Counted from the stretch's first letter, positions 41,941-51,862 are shown. The stretch: DNA of 64,000 bases from CAVTUU01 sp045804965 (GCA_045804965.1 JBJMMD010000035.1:5095-69094), one strand, 5' to 3'. Made by a program: numbers and translations. The notes: a model not told the origin generated them from the sequence alone.

Positions 41941-44900
41941 ATGATCGTGCGCGCGTGCCGTCGTCTTGACTTTGCGATCCTCATCCGTATCGTGCTCGTG
42001 TTCATGGTGCTCGCCAGCGTGACCGCTGTTCGCCCCGGCGCGGCCGGGGCGCAGGACGCCGCCCCTACGGCGACTGAGACCGCGACCGAAGCGCCGACCG
42101 CGACACCCCAGCCAACTGACACGCCAACACCGATCGCCACGGAGCAGCCGACGGATACACCAGCGCCGACGAGCACGCCCGCGCCGACGTCACCGCCGAC
42201 GTCGACGCCCACACCTTCTCCCACTGCATCTTCGAGTGAAACTGCTCCGCCGACACCTTCGTCAACGCCCACGTCTGATCCCACCGCAAAACTGCCGGAT
42301 CAGTCAGCTGCCGCAATCACCTACGTGGTCACTATTCTCTCGGTTGACCCAAATGGAAATCCCGTCACGCTCAATTGCTTCGATGTCTATCGCGACGCGG
42401 GCGATGGCAGCCTAGGCACGAGGGTCGTGCGCAATGCATGTGACTTCGTTGGCAGCGGTAAGATCACCGTTCATCTTACAGTCGGCTCGTATGTGCTTGT
42501 TGAGACGAAGCGGGCAAATAACGTTGGCACCGCATCCAATCGGCATTTCTCGGTCAGCCGTGATCGCTCCATCACCGTCACACATCAGTTCCTGACGAAG
42601 ATCGTGATCACCTCAAAGGACAACTCGACAGGGTTGCCGGTTCTCGACGTGTGCTACGATCTCGAACCACTTACCCCCATCATTTACACGCCGCAGTACT
42701 TTAGTTGTGACTCGTTCGACGGAAACAGCGACGGCGTCACCACGATCCTAGGGGTGGATCGTGGTACCTTCACATTCATCCCCGCGTACACTCCCATCCG
42801 ATACCTGCCGGCGGCGAACCGCCAGGTGACCGTTTCGACGCTCTCTGCGCCAAGCGCTATGACTGTCGGCTATGACAAGGCGGCCTCCTTCCTGATCCAT
42901 AAGCGGAATCAAGCGAATGAACCGATCTCCGGCGCTTGCTTCAGCCTGCTTGCCAACAACAATGGCGTGCCAGGCGACCAAGTAGGGAGTGTCTTCTGTG
43001 ACCAGTCCTTGGGTCCGAATGACGGTGACATCGAGGGCACAGGGTTCGTCACTGGCAGCTACTTCTTGCGAGAAGGGACGGCGCCCGCCGGTTATCTGCC
43101 GGTCGCTTACCAACCCGTTTTCCTTACTACTGGACAGACGACCGAGCTGACCATCACCGACCCGCTTGGTGGACAACTCGAGATCCACGCGGTCGATGAT
43201 CATGGCAATCCGATCAACGACCTCTGTCCGCATGTCTTTCACGATGCCGGTGGTGGCACGCGCGGCGACGAGATCGTTTTGCCTCCTTGTGATCTCAGTG
43301 CGAGTCTCACCGATGGCATTACGAAACTGATCGGGCTGCCGGCGGGCAACTTCCTCCTCGTCCAGTTTGGCGCTTGGCCAGGATATTTTCCTTCGGCGGA
43401 CGTCCCGTTCACCATTGCTGCGGGAGAAACAAAGACGATTCAGATCGTCAATGCCCTCGGCGGCAAGCTCGTTGTCACGACCGTTGACTCGACTCAGCCT
43501 GGAACAGAGGTTCCCGGTGCATGCTACACGGTCTACGTTGACGGAGGTGGCGGCGCCCATGGAGCCTGGGCGGGCTACGGCTGTGATGCGAATGACGGCA
43601 ATGCCGACGGTGTCACTTCCATCATTAGGCTCGCCGCCGGTTCCTATGTGGTTGCGCAGAGTCAGGTTCCGTGGCCGTTCTACGCGGGTCCCGACCAAAC
43701 GTTCTCAATCGCACTTGGTGAGACGAAGTCTGTCAATGTGCTCAATACGCCGTATGGCACGCTGCGGATTCACAAGAAGACGCCGCTTGGCGCCGCGTTG
43801 CCCGGTTCGTGCTTTATCGCCATTTGGGCGCCGGGAACCCCATCTGCGGGGAACGAAGCCGGAAGCGCCTGCGACAGTGCCGACGGTGCTGACGACGGGA
43901 CAATCGATCTCCGGCTACCTAACGGCCCGTTCGTCATTCAAGAGACGGCAGCGCCTGCTCACTATGTGCGTGCTCCGAACATCACCGTCGACATCGTTGA
44001 CTCCAGTACGGTGGAAAGGGATATCACCGACCCCGTGCCGAGCACGCTGACCCTCGAATTTGTCGATGTCTGGCATACCCCGGTGCTGGACATCTGTACC
44101 ACGATCCAGGGTACCAATAATGACTTCGGCGGCTTCTTTCCGATCGCGACGTGTGACACCTTCGGCCACGGCGCAAGGGACGGCAAAATCACCTTCACGA
44201 ATCTGACCTGGGGAACTTGGACAACGAAGGACGGCCACCTTACCAATACGAATCTCAAAAATCCCTATCACTTTCCCGAAGTGCCCATTTCTCTCAATCC
44301 AGGCGAAAGCAAAACCGTCGAGATCGTGCTGACCGAAGCTCCGCCCAAGATTAGCTACGGACCTGTCGTTGGAAGCGTGATGCAAACGTCCGCCACCATT
44401 TATTGGGAGACGGATCAAAAGACGATTGGCTCGGTCAATTACGGATCGGGGCGTGTTCCAGACAAGACCGCGCCCTCGACACCGGAAGCGCCAACAACGA
44501 CGCATCGCATCACGATCCCAGGCCTGACAGCTGGCTCGGTTTATTTCTTCAAGGTCAAGGTCACCGGCCCGAATGGCGATGACGAAAGCGAAATCTTCTC
44601 ATTCCGCACGCTCGCTTCGACCGCTACCGGCAAGGTTATCGTCACCAAGAAGAAGTTGGATGGAACATCCCTCCCCGGCGCCTGCTTCGATGTCTACCGC
44701 AACGCAGGAGGCGGTGAACTCGGCACGTTCATCCGCGGCTCGTGTGACCGGTTCGAGGCCGATGGCAACAACGGAAAGATCACCATCACCGGGCTGACGA
44801 AGGGCTCGTATGTTCTCGTTGAGTTCTATGCGCCGACGAGCTACAAGCTGGCAAGTCACGTGCTGTTCACCCTGTCGTCAGGCCAGACGAAACAATTGAC

Positions 44901-45795
44901 GGTGACCGATTTGGGTGGCGGGGCAACCGTGCGCGTGACCAGTCGGATCACCGGTGGTTCGACGCTGAAGGGCAGTTGCTTCGCCATCTACAAATATGGC
45001 AGCGGCGGAATAGTCGGTGACTATGTCACCAACATCTGTGATGAATTCGATGGTAGCAACGGCGTGACCACGTTCTCAGGCATTGCCGCAGGGAAATACT
45101 TCCTTTGGGAATACTACGTGCCGCCTGGATATGTGCGAGATCCAATCCGCCAGTTCACCATCAAAACCGGTGTGGAATCCTTGAGTCTCTCCTATTACAA
45201 CCGAAAGACCACCGACACCGGCAACATCGTCATCAAATCGATCGACAGTCTTGATAGTCCAGTCCGGGGCGCCTGTTACGCCCTCTATACCAGCAATAGC
45301 TCCGGTGCGCTGACGTCATTCATCAAGGCTGAGTGCGATGAAGACGATGGTTACAGCGACGGGCAGACCTACTTCACCGGTATCAATGTGGGAACGTATG
45401 CCGCCATTGAATACTACGCACCCAAGGGATTCATTGTTGGCAAGAAAACGACCATTACCAAGCTCTCGGGCCAACTCGCCAGCAAACGGATCAGGCAGGT
45501 AGCCGGAGGGGTGACGGTGACGGTCACCACGTTGAAGGGCTCAACGACCTCGAAGGCGCCTGGCGCGTGTTATGGCCTCTACCGGTACGCCAGCGGCCAA
45601 TGGCAGTTGGTCACCGAGGCCTGCGATGGCTGGGACGGCGCAAATGACGGTGTAAACCGGATGCCCGGCGTTCCCGCTGGCACCTATCGCCTCTACCAGA
45701 TTGTCACTCCGAACGGATATTACACGCCGGCCTACGTGGCGATCAGCGTCGGCAGCACAGCGAAGTCCCAGACGGTGCGCATGTACCCGAGGTGA
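41941..45795 (+). CDS. Large secreted protein of eleven Cys-paired SpaA-like repeats with one Fn3-like domain
   Basis: 1284 residues. Signal peptide (RIVLVFMVLASVTAV, to about residue 38), a Thr/Pro linker (40-115), then eleven prealbumin-like repeats of about 95 residues, each with G.C(F/Y).(L/V)Y early and a second Cys as .CD about 20-30 residues later, plus a GSYVLVE or GTYRLYQ strand. The fixed Cys pair suggests disulfide rather than isopeptide bonds. Between repeats 7 and 8 is one Fn3/purple-phosphatase-like domain (QTSATIYWETDQKTIGSVNY, ITIPGLTAGSVYFFKVKV). It ends VRMYPR without a sorting signal or membrane anchor. Start: ATG 41941 abuts AGGAG; GTG 41947 has better spacing. Confidence 0.85.
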   Translation: MIVRACRRLDFAILIRIVLVFMVLASVTAVRPGAAGAQDAAPTATETATEAPTATPQPTDTPTPIATEQPTDTPAPTSTPAPTSPPTSTPTPSPTASSSETAPPTPSSTPTSDPTAKLPDQSAAAITYVVTILSVDPNGNPVTLNCFDVYRDAGDGSLGTRVVRNACDFVGSGKITVHLTVGSYVLVETKRANNVGTASNRHFSVSRDRSITVTHQFLTKIVITSKDNSTGLPVLDVCYDLEPLTPIIYTPQYFSCDSFDGNSDGVTTILGVDRGTFTFIPAYTPIRYLPAANRQVTVSTLSAPSAMTVGYDKAASFLIHKRNQANEPISGACFSLLANNNGVPGDQVGSVFCDQSLGPNDGDIEGTGFVTGSYFLREGTAPAGYLPVAYQPVFLTTGQTTELTITDPLGGQLEIHAVDDHGNPINDLCPHVFHDAGGGTRGDEIVLPPCDLSASLTDGITKLIGLPAGNFLLVQFGAWPGYFPSADVPFTIAAGETKTIQIVNALGGKLVVTTVDSTQPGTEVPGACYTVYVDGGGGAHGAWAGYGCDANDGNADGVTSIIRLAAGSYVVAQSQVPWPFYAGPDQTFSIALGETKSVNVLNTPYGTLRIHKKTPLGAALPGSCFIAIWAPGTPSAGNEAGSACDSADGADDGTIDLRLPNGPFVIQETAAPAHYVRAPNITVDIVDSSTVERDITDPVPSTLTLEFVDVWHTPVLDICTTIQGTNNDFGGFFPIATCDTFGHGARDGKITFTNLTWGTWTTKDGHLTNTNLKNPYHFPEVPISLNPGESKTVEIVLTEAPPKISYGPVVGSVMQTSATIYWETDQKTIGSVNYGSGRVPDKTAPSTPEAPTTTHRITIPGLTAGSVYFFKVKVTGPNGDDESEIFSFRTLASTATGKVIVTKKKLDGTSLPGACFDVYRNAGGGELGTFIRGSCDRFEADGNNGKITITGLTKGSYVLVEFYAPTSYKLASHVLFTLSSGQTKQLTVTDLGGGATVRVTSRITGGSTLKGSCFAIYKYGSGGIVGDYVTNICDEFDGSNGVTTFSGIAAGKYFLWEYYVPPGYVRDPIRQFTIKTGVESLSLSYYNRKTTDTGNIVIKSIDSLDSPVRGACYALYTSNSSGALTSFIKAECDEDDGYSDGQTYFTGINVGTYAAIEYYAPKGFIVGKKTTITKLSGQLASKRIRQVAGGVTVTVTTLKGSTTSKAPGACYGLYRYASGQWQLVTEACDGWDGANDGVNRMPGVPAGTYRLYQIVTPNGYYTPAYVAISVGSTAKSQTVRMYPR

Positions 45796-45815
45796 TCTGG
45801 GGAGCATTGAGTCAA

Positions 45816-45841
45816 GGGAGAGGCGCGCAAGCGCCTCTCCC
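45816..45841. terminator. Hairpin with GCAA tetraloop between convergent genes
   Basis: Arms GGGAGAGGCGC and GCGCCTCTCCC, loop GCAA, 11 perfect pairs. It separates the stops at 45795 (+) and 45841 (-). No U-run on either strand. Confidence 0.65.
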
Positions 45842-46701
45842 TACTTCTCGCCGCAGAAGACGACGGTGTCGTGGGCGTCGGTGTGGTATTCGACGTGTTT
45901 GCCGCCGCCGGTGATGACCACAAGGTAGCCGGGCGTGATCACTTGGGCGTAGAAGTGGCCCTCTTTCGGGCAGCCGAGCGAGGTATCGGGCCAATTCTTT
46001 TGCTCGACCGTGTCGACGGTCAACTGGTCTTGCGGAAGATTGAGGCGATCCGCCGCGGCGCGGATCGCCGCTTGCACGGGCGGTGGGTATTGGCTGGTCC
46101 CGCCGGGGGTTGCCGCCGGACTTGCCGGTGCATGACCGGAGGTGACCGGCTCGATGTCGTCGATGACCCAGCGGCCGTCATCGGATTTGACGAAGGTGAC
46201 GATGTCGATCTCCTCGCCTGTGACCACCGTCGCCGCGATCCGGTTATTCGGCAGCACGTGCGCTTGGCGGACCATCGACGTCACCGGCGTGGCCGCGGGC
46301 GTCGCGGGAAGGGTCTGGCCCTCGACGCGCGGGTGACCGGGGATGATCGGCTGCGGCTCGCGGGCAAAGATGTGGGCGACGACGTAGCGATCGCTGTAGA
46401 GGGCAAGCAGCCGGTTGATATCGCCCGCCTCGGCGCAGGCTGCGACCTGATTCACCGTGTCAGTGATCGCCGCGACGGTGGCTTCGTCCGCCATCTCGCC
46501 CGGCGGCATCGTCGCCGGCGTGGCTACAACCGGCGACGGCGACGGGACATAGGGCGTCGCGCTGAGGGCGAGCAGTTCCTCCTCTGTTCGTGGCTCGACG
46601 GTGCAGCCGCCGCCGGCCGGCGTCGCCTCCTGGGCGGCAACCGACGCCGTGGCGCCCACGAGGAGGGCGAGGAGCATGGATCCAAGAAGCAGGAAGCGCA
46701 T
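45841..46701 (-). CDS. Secreted protein with C-terminal Chloroflexota-type WPDTSLGCP domain
   Basis: 286 residues. Signal peptide MRFLLLGSMLLALLVGATAS to about residue 24. Residues 80-180 form an NTF2/SnoaL-like region with a Pro/Thr linker (DTVNQVAACAEAGDINRLLA, LYSDRYVVAHIFA, RIAATVVTGEEIDIVTF, DDGRWVIDDIEPV). Residues 215-286 are a small domain, DQLTVDTVEQKNWPDTSLGC, PKEGHFYAQVITPGYLVVIT, GGGKHVEYHTDAHDTVVFCG, seen in many secreted Chloroflexota proteins; its two Cys may pair. ATG 46701 has AAAGGACG upstream; the longer frame to 46764 is repeat-derived. Confidence 0.75.
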   Translation of the reverse strand: MRFLLLGSMLLALLVGATASVAAQEATPAGGGCTVEPRTEEELLALSATPYVPSPSPVVATPATMPPGEMADEATVAAITDTVNQVAACAEAGDINRLLALYSDRYVVAHIFAREPQPIIPGHPRVEGQTLPATPAATPVTSMVRQAHVLPNNRIAATVVTGEEIDIVTFVKSDDGRWVIDDIEPVTSGHAPASPAATPGGTSQYPPPVQAAIRAAADRLNLPQDQLTVDTVEQKNWPDTSLGCPKEGHFYAQVITPGYLVVITGGGKHVEYHTDAHDTVVFCGEK

Positions 46702-46747
46702 GGCGACGTCCTTTCGGTTGATCGGAGAATCGGAACCGATCTCACCC

Positions 46748-46885
46748 GGCAGGAGTTTCCCCACCCGGCCCTACGGGCCACCCTCTCCCGTGCGCGAGAG
46801 AGGGTACGATGAGCGTTTCCCGTGCCCTCGCCCTGCGCATCAGGGCGAGGGCAGCCGCGTTAGCGGCGGGTGAGGGAACTCCTGG
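46748..46885. repeat. Palindromic repeat family B, copy 5 (large)
   Basis: CCCGGCCctacGGGCC, CCCTCTCccgtgcgcGAGAGAGGG, about 25 bases, GCCCTCGCCCtgcgcatcaGGGCGAGGGC, and GGCGGGTGAGGGAACTCC. The first and last parts mirror each other (GGAGTTTCC at 46753), making one long imperfect palindrome. Confidence 0.7.
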
Positions 46886-46915
46886 CGGGTGAAGGTGCCC
46901 TAGACTTCAAAAACC

Positions 46916-46947
46916 GCGAGAGCCGGAGCCCATGCCCCGGCTCTCGC
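46916..46947 (-). terminator. Rho-independent terminator of the 46964-49873 gene
   Basis: Minus strand: GCGAGAGCCGG, ten-base loop, CCGGCTCTCGC, then GGTTTTTG. Eleven perfect pairs with a T-run, 17 bp after the stop codon. Confidence 0.85.
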
Positions 46948-46963
46948 CCATGTTGCCAATATC

Positions 46964-49873
46964 CTATGCCGCGCGGCGGAAGCCCGGGCGGCGGCGGGCA
47001 AAGACGAGGACGGTGATCCCCGCGAGCCCGCCGATGATTGACCAGAGACCGGCGTTGGCCGGCGCGCCGCTCAGCGGGCCGGCGCCGGTGCCCGGCAAGG
47101 TGGTGACCGCCTTCTTGCCGCAGTTGTAGATGAAGACATCGGTGTTGCCGCCGCTGGCGACGAGCACATTGCCGCTCGCATCGACCTGATCGGCCTCCGC
47201 GTGGCACCAGTTGCCGGTCGTTTCCTTCAAGCCCCAGGCGCCGTCAGATAGGCTGTAGAAGAGGATGATGCCGTCGCCGTTCGTCGTGCCGTTGACAACC
47301 TTAGCCCCCGCGGCGGTGAGGAGATCGAATGCGGCGCCGGCGCCGTACGACGTGCAATCCTGCGACCAGTTGTACTTATTGTCGGTCTGGCCGGAACAGA
47401 GGAAGGCGTGGACCTTGATCGATCCGGTCGGTCCGGTCGGCTCCGGCACGTTGTACCAGTCGCAGGTCACCTCCTTGCCGGCGCCGATGTTGACCTTGAC
47501 TCCGAGCCCACTGGTGTAGGTGAGCGCGACGGTGTTCCCGTCGGCGTCGGAGCAGTAGACCGCGAAGAGACTGAGGGTGAAGTCGGTCGGCGCTTTCTCG
47601 GTGAAAGTATAGGAGCCGGAATCGAGGTTGCTGAAAGTTAGGTGACCTTCGTTGTCGGTCATTCCGGTCTTGGCGTAGCCGCCGAGACCGTTGGCCGTGA
47701 ACCCGATGCCCGCCAACCCGTTGGCGTGGCAGTCATCATAATAGTTGTTCCCCGTGTAGCCCTCTGGGCAGAGGGATTTGTGGATCGTCACCGAGGAATT
47801 CGCGCCGCCGGAGAGATCTTCGGGGATGTTGTACCAGTAGCAGGTGTCGTGCTCGTCCGAGGTCTCGGTGAAGGGAATGCCGTTATTGACGCTCTCGATC
47901 CGGGAGAATTCTTCGCCCTGGCCGGCACAGAAGACGACCGGCGAGCTGAACTCGCCCGGCACATCCTCGGTGACCGAGAAATCGCCAGCGCCGACCTGGA
48001 ATTTGACCTTGCCGTCGGAACCGGTCTTTTGCCGCGACTCGCCGCCGTTGCTGAGGTCGGTCAGAGTGAACGTCACATCAGTCGCGATGTCGACACAGTT
48101 AGCCTGGAAACCGTCCAGGTGATTGCCGGTGTCGAAGCTCACCGGGCAGGTGTACTTCGAGATCGTGATGGTGTTCGGTGACTCAACCTGCTGTTTAACC
48201 GGAGTCACGTACCAGTCGCAGATGACGTTCAAGCCGTCGTCGAGCGCGAGGGTGAAGCCGAGATCGTTCGTTTCGGTGAACGGCACGGTCTCGTCAGAGT
48301 CCGCATGCGAGCAGTAGATGTAGAACGTGTTGTTATCGCCCGGGATGTCGTTGTGGAAGGTGAAATCGCCCGCGGCGAGGTCGGTGAAGCTGACCACGCC
48401 CGGTCCGGGCGTGGTCGCTCGCACGCTCGTCTCGGTGTCGTTATAGCCGCCCGGACCGTCGGCGGTGACGTTGATGCCTTCGAGGGCGTTCGAGTGGCAG
48501 GTGTTGTAATAGTCGCTGCCGTTGCCTTCGAAACCGGCCGGGCAGGACGCGAGGTGAATTTCGATCGAGCCGGTGCCGGTTGGCGCGGCCGCGCCCTGCT
48601 CGTCCGGGATCACATACCAGTCGCAGATGACGCTCTGACCGGCACCGAACGAGATCGTGCGTCCGAGATCGGCCTCATTCGTGTGCGGTACTTCGTTGCC
48701 ATTACCGTCAGAGCAGTAGAAGAAGAACTTGTTGTTGTCGCCCAGGATGTCGCTGTGGAAGGTGATCGATCCAGCTGGGAGATCAGTGAAGCTCACCGCG
48801 CCGTCCGCATCGGTGCTGCCGGAATTGTTGTAACCGCCCGGCCCATCGGCGGTGACGCCGATGCCGTCGAGCGGATTGGTGTGGCAGGTGTCGTAATAGG
48901 CGTTCCCAGGGTAGCCGGCTGGACAGGCGGCGAAGTGGAACTCGACCGAACCGGTGCCGGTGGCCGCGCCTGAGATGTCGTTGCCTTGCCCTTGGGTTTG
49001 ATCCTGCCCGTTGGTGTTCTGTTTAGGATTGTCCGACGCGGGCACGGTGAACATATCGCAGGCGAAGCGCTCGCCGTTGAGCGTGAGCTCGACCGCCCCG
49101 CTCTTGAGCTTCATCTTCTTGGTTGCATCCGGCGTGCTCGATTCGGCCGGATTACCGGTGTACTGCGAGCAGTAGACGGTCGGCGAGCCTTGCGGTTCGC
49201 TGTAGATCGAATTGTCGACTTGCTCTTTCACGGTGTATTTGCCAGGATTGAGACCGACCAGCGGCGCCCGCCCCGAGATCCCGTAGTCACCGGTGACCGC
49301 GTCCCATTCCTGATGCTGGCCGCCCACTTCTGTGAAGTGGATAGTCACGCCGTCGACGGTCGCGGTGCAGGTGCTGCTGAGGGTTTGATAGTCGGCGGTG
49401 AGGTCAGTTCCGGCTGGGCAGAGGTAGCGGTAGGCGGAAATCGAGCCGAGTTCGCAGCCGTTCTCGATGAACGAGGTCGAGAACTCGACGCTCTTTGTGG
49501 CGCCATCGTCGAGCGGACCAACCTCTTGCGGATCGGGGGTGTTCCCGCAGGCAGGCGGCGTATCCTCTTCGATCTTGAAGGTGGTTGAGGCGTCGACATC
49601 GACGGTGAACTTCGCCGTGCCGTCCGGCGGCGTCGCCTCGAGCGGACCATAGGTCTTGCCGTTGGAATCGGTGACCGTGAAGCGGGCGAACGGCAAGGGG
49701 GTAGAGCCGTCTTCCGCGAAGCTCTTGACGGTGATGGTCGCCGAACCAGCGGCGCGCGCGGTTGAACCGCCCAACCCCATCAGCGGCAGCAGCGCGAGTA
49801 CGGTGACCAGCGTCACCGTCGCCGAAAAGATGCGAAGCGACCGCACATGTCCCCCGCGCATCTGTTGATTCAT
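46964..49873 (-). CDS. Large secreted SpaA/Cna-B-like repeat protein with LPGTG sorting tail
   Basis: 969 residues. Signal peptide (VRSLRIFSATVTLVTVLALL to about residue 42). First domain 45-130 (ITVKSFAEDGSTPLPFARFT) Cna-B-like. Then related units opening with CPAGYPGNAYYDTCH, CPAGFEGNGSDYYNTCH and CPEGYTGNNYYDDCH, each continuing GI.VTADGPGGY, a FTDLPAGSITFH-type strand, and a VICDWYVIP end with Cys; two more units are looser. The tail is LPGTGAG, a hydrophobic helix (WSIIGGLAGITVLVFA) and RRRPGFRRAA, a sortase-type signal. ATG 49873 is preceded by GGGAGG; upstream codons are not homologous. A strong terminator follows. Confidence 0.87.
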   Translation of the reverse strand: MNQQMRGGHVRSLRIFSATVTLVTVLALLPLMGLGGSTARAAGSATITVKSFAEDGSTPLPFARFTVTDSNGKTYGPLEATPPDGTAKFTVDVDASTTFKIEEDTPPACGNTPDPQEVGPLDDGATKSVEFSTSFIENGCELGSISAYRYLCPAGTDLTADYQTLSSTCTATVDGVTIHFTEVGGQHQEWDAVTGDYGISGRAPLVGLNPGKYTVKEQVDNSIYSEPQGSPTVYCSQYTGNPAESSTPDATKKMKLKSGAVELTLNGERFACDMFTVPASDNPKQNTNGQDQTQGQGNDISGAATGTGSVEFHFAACPAGYPGNAYYDTCHTNPLDGIGVTADGPGGYNNSGSTDADGAVSFTDLPAGSITFHSDILGDNNKFFFYCSDGNGNEVPHTNEADLGRTISFGAGQSVICDWYVIPDEQGAAAPTGTGSIEIHLASCPAGFEGNGSDYYNTCHSNALEGINVTADGPGGYNDTETSVRATTPGPGVVSFTDLAAGDFTFHNDIPGDNNTFYIYCSHADSDETVPFTETNDLGFTLALDDGLNVICDWYVTPVKQQVESPNTITISKYTCPVSFDTGNHLDGFQANCVDIATDVTFTLTDLSNGGESRQKTGSDGKVKFQVGAGDFSVTEDVPGEFSSPVVFCAGQGEEFSRIESVNNGIPFTETSDEHDTCYWYNIPEDLSGGANSSVTIHKSLCPEGYTGNNYYDDCHANGLAGIGFTANGLGGYAKTGMTDNEGHLTFSNLDSGSYTFTEKAPTDFTLSLFAVYCSDADGNTVALTYTSGLGVKVNIGAGKEVTCDWYNVPEPTGPTGSIKVHAFLCSGQTDNKYNWSQDCTSYGAGAAFDLLTAAGAKVVNGTTNGDGIILFYSLSDGAWGLKETTGNWCHAEADQVDASGNVLVASGGNTDVFIYNCGKKAVTTLPGTGAGPLSGAPANAGLWSIIGGLAGITVLVFARRRPGFRRAA

Positions 49874-50247
49874 GGTAATCCTCCCCCGTGCCAATCGCGG
49901 CAGCTTCTGCACCGGCATTGGCGGTGACCCATCTCTCGGGTCGTTGATCGCAGTCCCGGCGCCCACTTGGCCCGCTCCTACGAAACGAGCATAACGCTCA
50001 CAGTTCAAGAATAAAATCACCCGTAAAGCTGCTTCGGTCGCGCATTCGCGCGTTATGTCCCACTGATCTGAACGCACGAACCCATGCGTGGGTTTCGTGC
50101 CGGGAGCGAGATACGGGGCGCCGGTGGGGCAACGCGGCGGCGAGCGGGTTTGGGCGTCGATTGCGGGTTTGGGGACGCCGGCAGTATAGCATCCGGATGC
50201 GCGAAATGTGCGTGTAAACCGCCGCAAATCTAGGACATTCGCACGAT

Positions 50248-50341
50248 CTCGGCGCGGATTACGCGCCGAGCGCGGGCGTGGTGTCTTAGCCTATACGTAC
50301 GCCGAGTGCGGCGCTGCGCCGCCGGAACGCGGGCGCGTTCC
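50248..50341. other. Three tandem GC-rich hairpins
   Basis: CTCGGCGCGgattaCGCGCCGAG (50248-50270), GCGGCGCtGCGCCGC (50308-50322) and GGAACGCGggCGCGTTCC (50324-50341). They lie downstream of the permease operon and upstream of the surface gene. They may terminate the operon or shape the surface-gene leader; the gap 49874-50483 has no gene. Confidence 0.5.
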
Positions 50342-50483
50342 CCCTGCCATGGAGCGAAACCGGCCGTCCGCGTGGCCACATCGACCCACGCGGCGGCGCC
50401 GCGTCGAGTTCCTCGCCCCTCCCTCTCCCGGATAACGCTGAGCAAGGGCGGCGCCTAGGGCCAGGTACGGGCTGTGCAGCGCC

Positions 50484-50792
50484 CTACAGCGTCGCGGGCA
50501 GATCCTGCGGCCGGTGAGGCGGGAGGCCCTGGCGAGCGAGGAGGGCGAGGGCGTCGTGGACGAGCGAGGGGTTGGCGGTGAGCTCGATGATGGCGGTGGT
50601 AACGCGGCGTTTGACCCCGTCGAGGTCGCGGTAAATCTGGTGGCCATAGACCAATTTCCGCGTGCCGAGATCCTCGTATTTCCCCCACACGACGAGCCAT
50701 CCACGCTCGACGAGATAGATATTGACGAAGCGGCTATGGTCTTTCCATTCAAAGGCCGGCTCCGCAAGGGGCCGGCCTGAGACGTTATCCAT
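50484..50792 (-). CDS. Small conserved-looking hypothetical protein
   Basis: 102 residues, not recognised. Looks folded: FEWKDHSRFVNIYLVERGWL, VVWGKYEDLGTRKLVYGHQI, YRDLDGVKRRVTTAIIELTA, NPSLVHDALALLARQGL. Starts 18 bp after the DppC-like stop on the same strand, so probably the third cistron of the permease operon. No signal peptide or membrane helix; role unknown. Confidence 0.65.
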   Translation of the reverse strand: MDNVSGRPLAEPAFEWKDHSRFVNIYLVERGWLVVWGKYEDLGTRKLVYGHQIYRDLDGVKRRVTTAIIELTANPSLVHDALALLARQGLPPHRPQDLPATL

Positions 50793-50810
50793 TGTTCGTT
50801 CCGATCGCGG

Positions 50811-51818
50811 CTATTGCGTCTTGCGTGGGTCGAGCGCGTCGCGCAGCCCGTCGCCGACATAGTTGATCGAGAGGACGGTGATGAAGATCATCATCCCGGG
50901 GAAGAGCGCCTCATGCGGCGAGAGCTGGATCCAGTCCTTGGCGTCGTAGAGCATCCGGCCCCAGGTCGGGACATCGGAGGGGAAGCCGAGACCGAGGAAG
51001 GAAAGGGCCGATTCGGTGATGATTGCGGCGCCGACGCCGAGTGTGGCGGCGACGATGATCGGGCTCATCACGTTCGGCAAAATGTGCTTGAAGATCAGGG
51101 ACGACCGGGTCGCGCCGATCGCCCGCCCCGCCTCGATGAATTCCTTTTCTTTCACCGAGAGGAAGCTGGCCCGGACCAATCTGGCGGTGGCCATCCAGTT
51201 CAGGACGCCGATCACGGTGACGATGAGGACGAAGACACCGAGGTTCGGATTGTTGAACCGGTCGTCGAAGAAGTTCGTCATCGAGTCGCGGAAGAGATAG
51301 GTGATCAGCAGGAGCAGCGGCAGTTGCGGCAGACTGATGAACATATCGGTGATGCGCATCAGCAGGCTGTCGGAGAAGCCGCCGAAGAAACCGGAGACCG
51401 CGCCGATTGCGGTGCCGAGCGTCACCGCGACGAGCGCGGCCATGATCCCGACCGAGATTGAGATGCGGCCACCCCAGAGGATGCGGGCGAGGATGTCCTG
51501 ACCGAGGGAATCGGTGCCCATGGGGTGAGCCCAGGACATGGTGGCGCTGGTCGCGGTGAAGTCGATTTCGTCAATTGCCTTCCCATAAAGCTGGGAGCCG
51601 ACAAAGGTGGCAAAAATCAGGAAGATCAAGATGATCAGGCCAGCCATCGCCATGTGGTGCCGGCGGAACTGCCGCCAGGCATTCCCCCACAACGAGCGCT
51701 GCTTTTTAAAACGTTGCTCTTCGAGATCAGCCAGACGTCCTGGCGCTACGCGCTCGGTCGTTGGGGCCGACACAGCCGCGGCGCCCGGCGCCACTTTGAG
51801 ATCAGCTTGTTGCGACAT
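50811..51818 (-). CDS. ABC transporter permease, DppC/OppC family
   Basis: 335-residue membrane subunit of a peptide/nickel/opine-type importer. N-terminal OppC helix (NAWRQFRRHHMAMAGLIILI), then MGTDSLGQDILARILWGGRI, six hydrophobic segments, and the EAA coupling loop EAGRAIGATRSSLIFKHILP. End typical (FLGLGFPSDVPTWGRMLYDA, AWGP-like region; LRDALDPR). DppB precedes it by 44 bp. No ATPase or binding-protein gene lies in the window on this strand, so the rest of the system is elsewhere, or the substrate-binding parts are shared. Confidence 0.9.
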   Translation of the reverse strand: MSQQADLKVAPGAAAVSAPTTERVAPGRLADLEEQRFKKQRSLWGNAWRQFRRHHMAMAGLIILIFLIFATFVGSQLYGKAIDEIDFTATSATMSWAHPMGTDSLGQDILARILWGGRISISVGIMAALVAVTLGTAIGAVSGFFGGFSDSLLMRITDMFISLPQLPLLLLITYLFRDSMTNFFDDRFNNPNLGVFVLIVTVIGVLNWMATARLVRASFLSVKEKEFIEAGRAIGATRSSLIFKHILPNVMSPIIVAATLGVGAAIITESALSFLGLGFPSDVPTWGRMLYDAKDWIQLSPHEALFPGMMIFITVLSINYVGDGLRDALDPRKTQ

Positions 51819-51862
51819 CCCATCCTCCCGCGGTTCGGGCTCCGTTGACCGGACCCAGGCGC

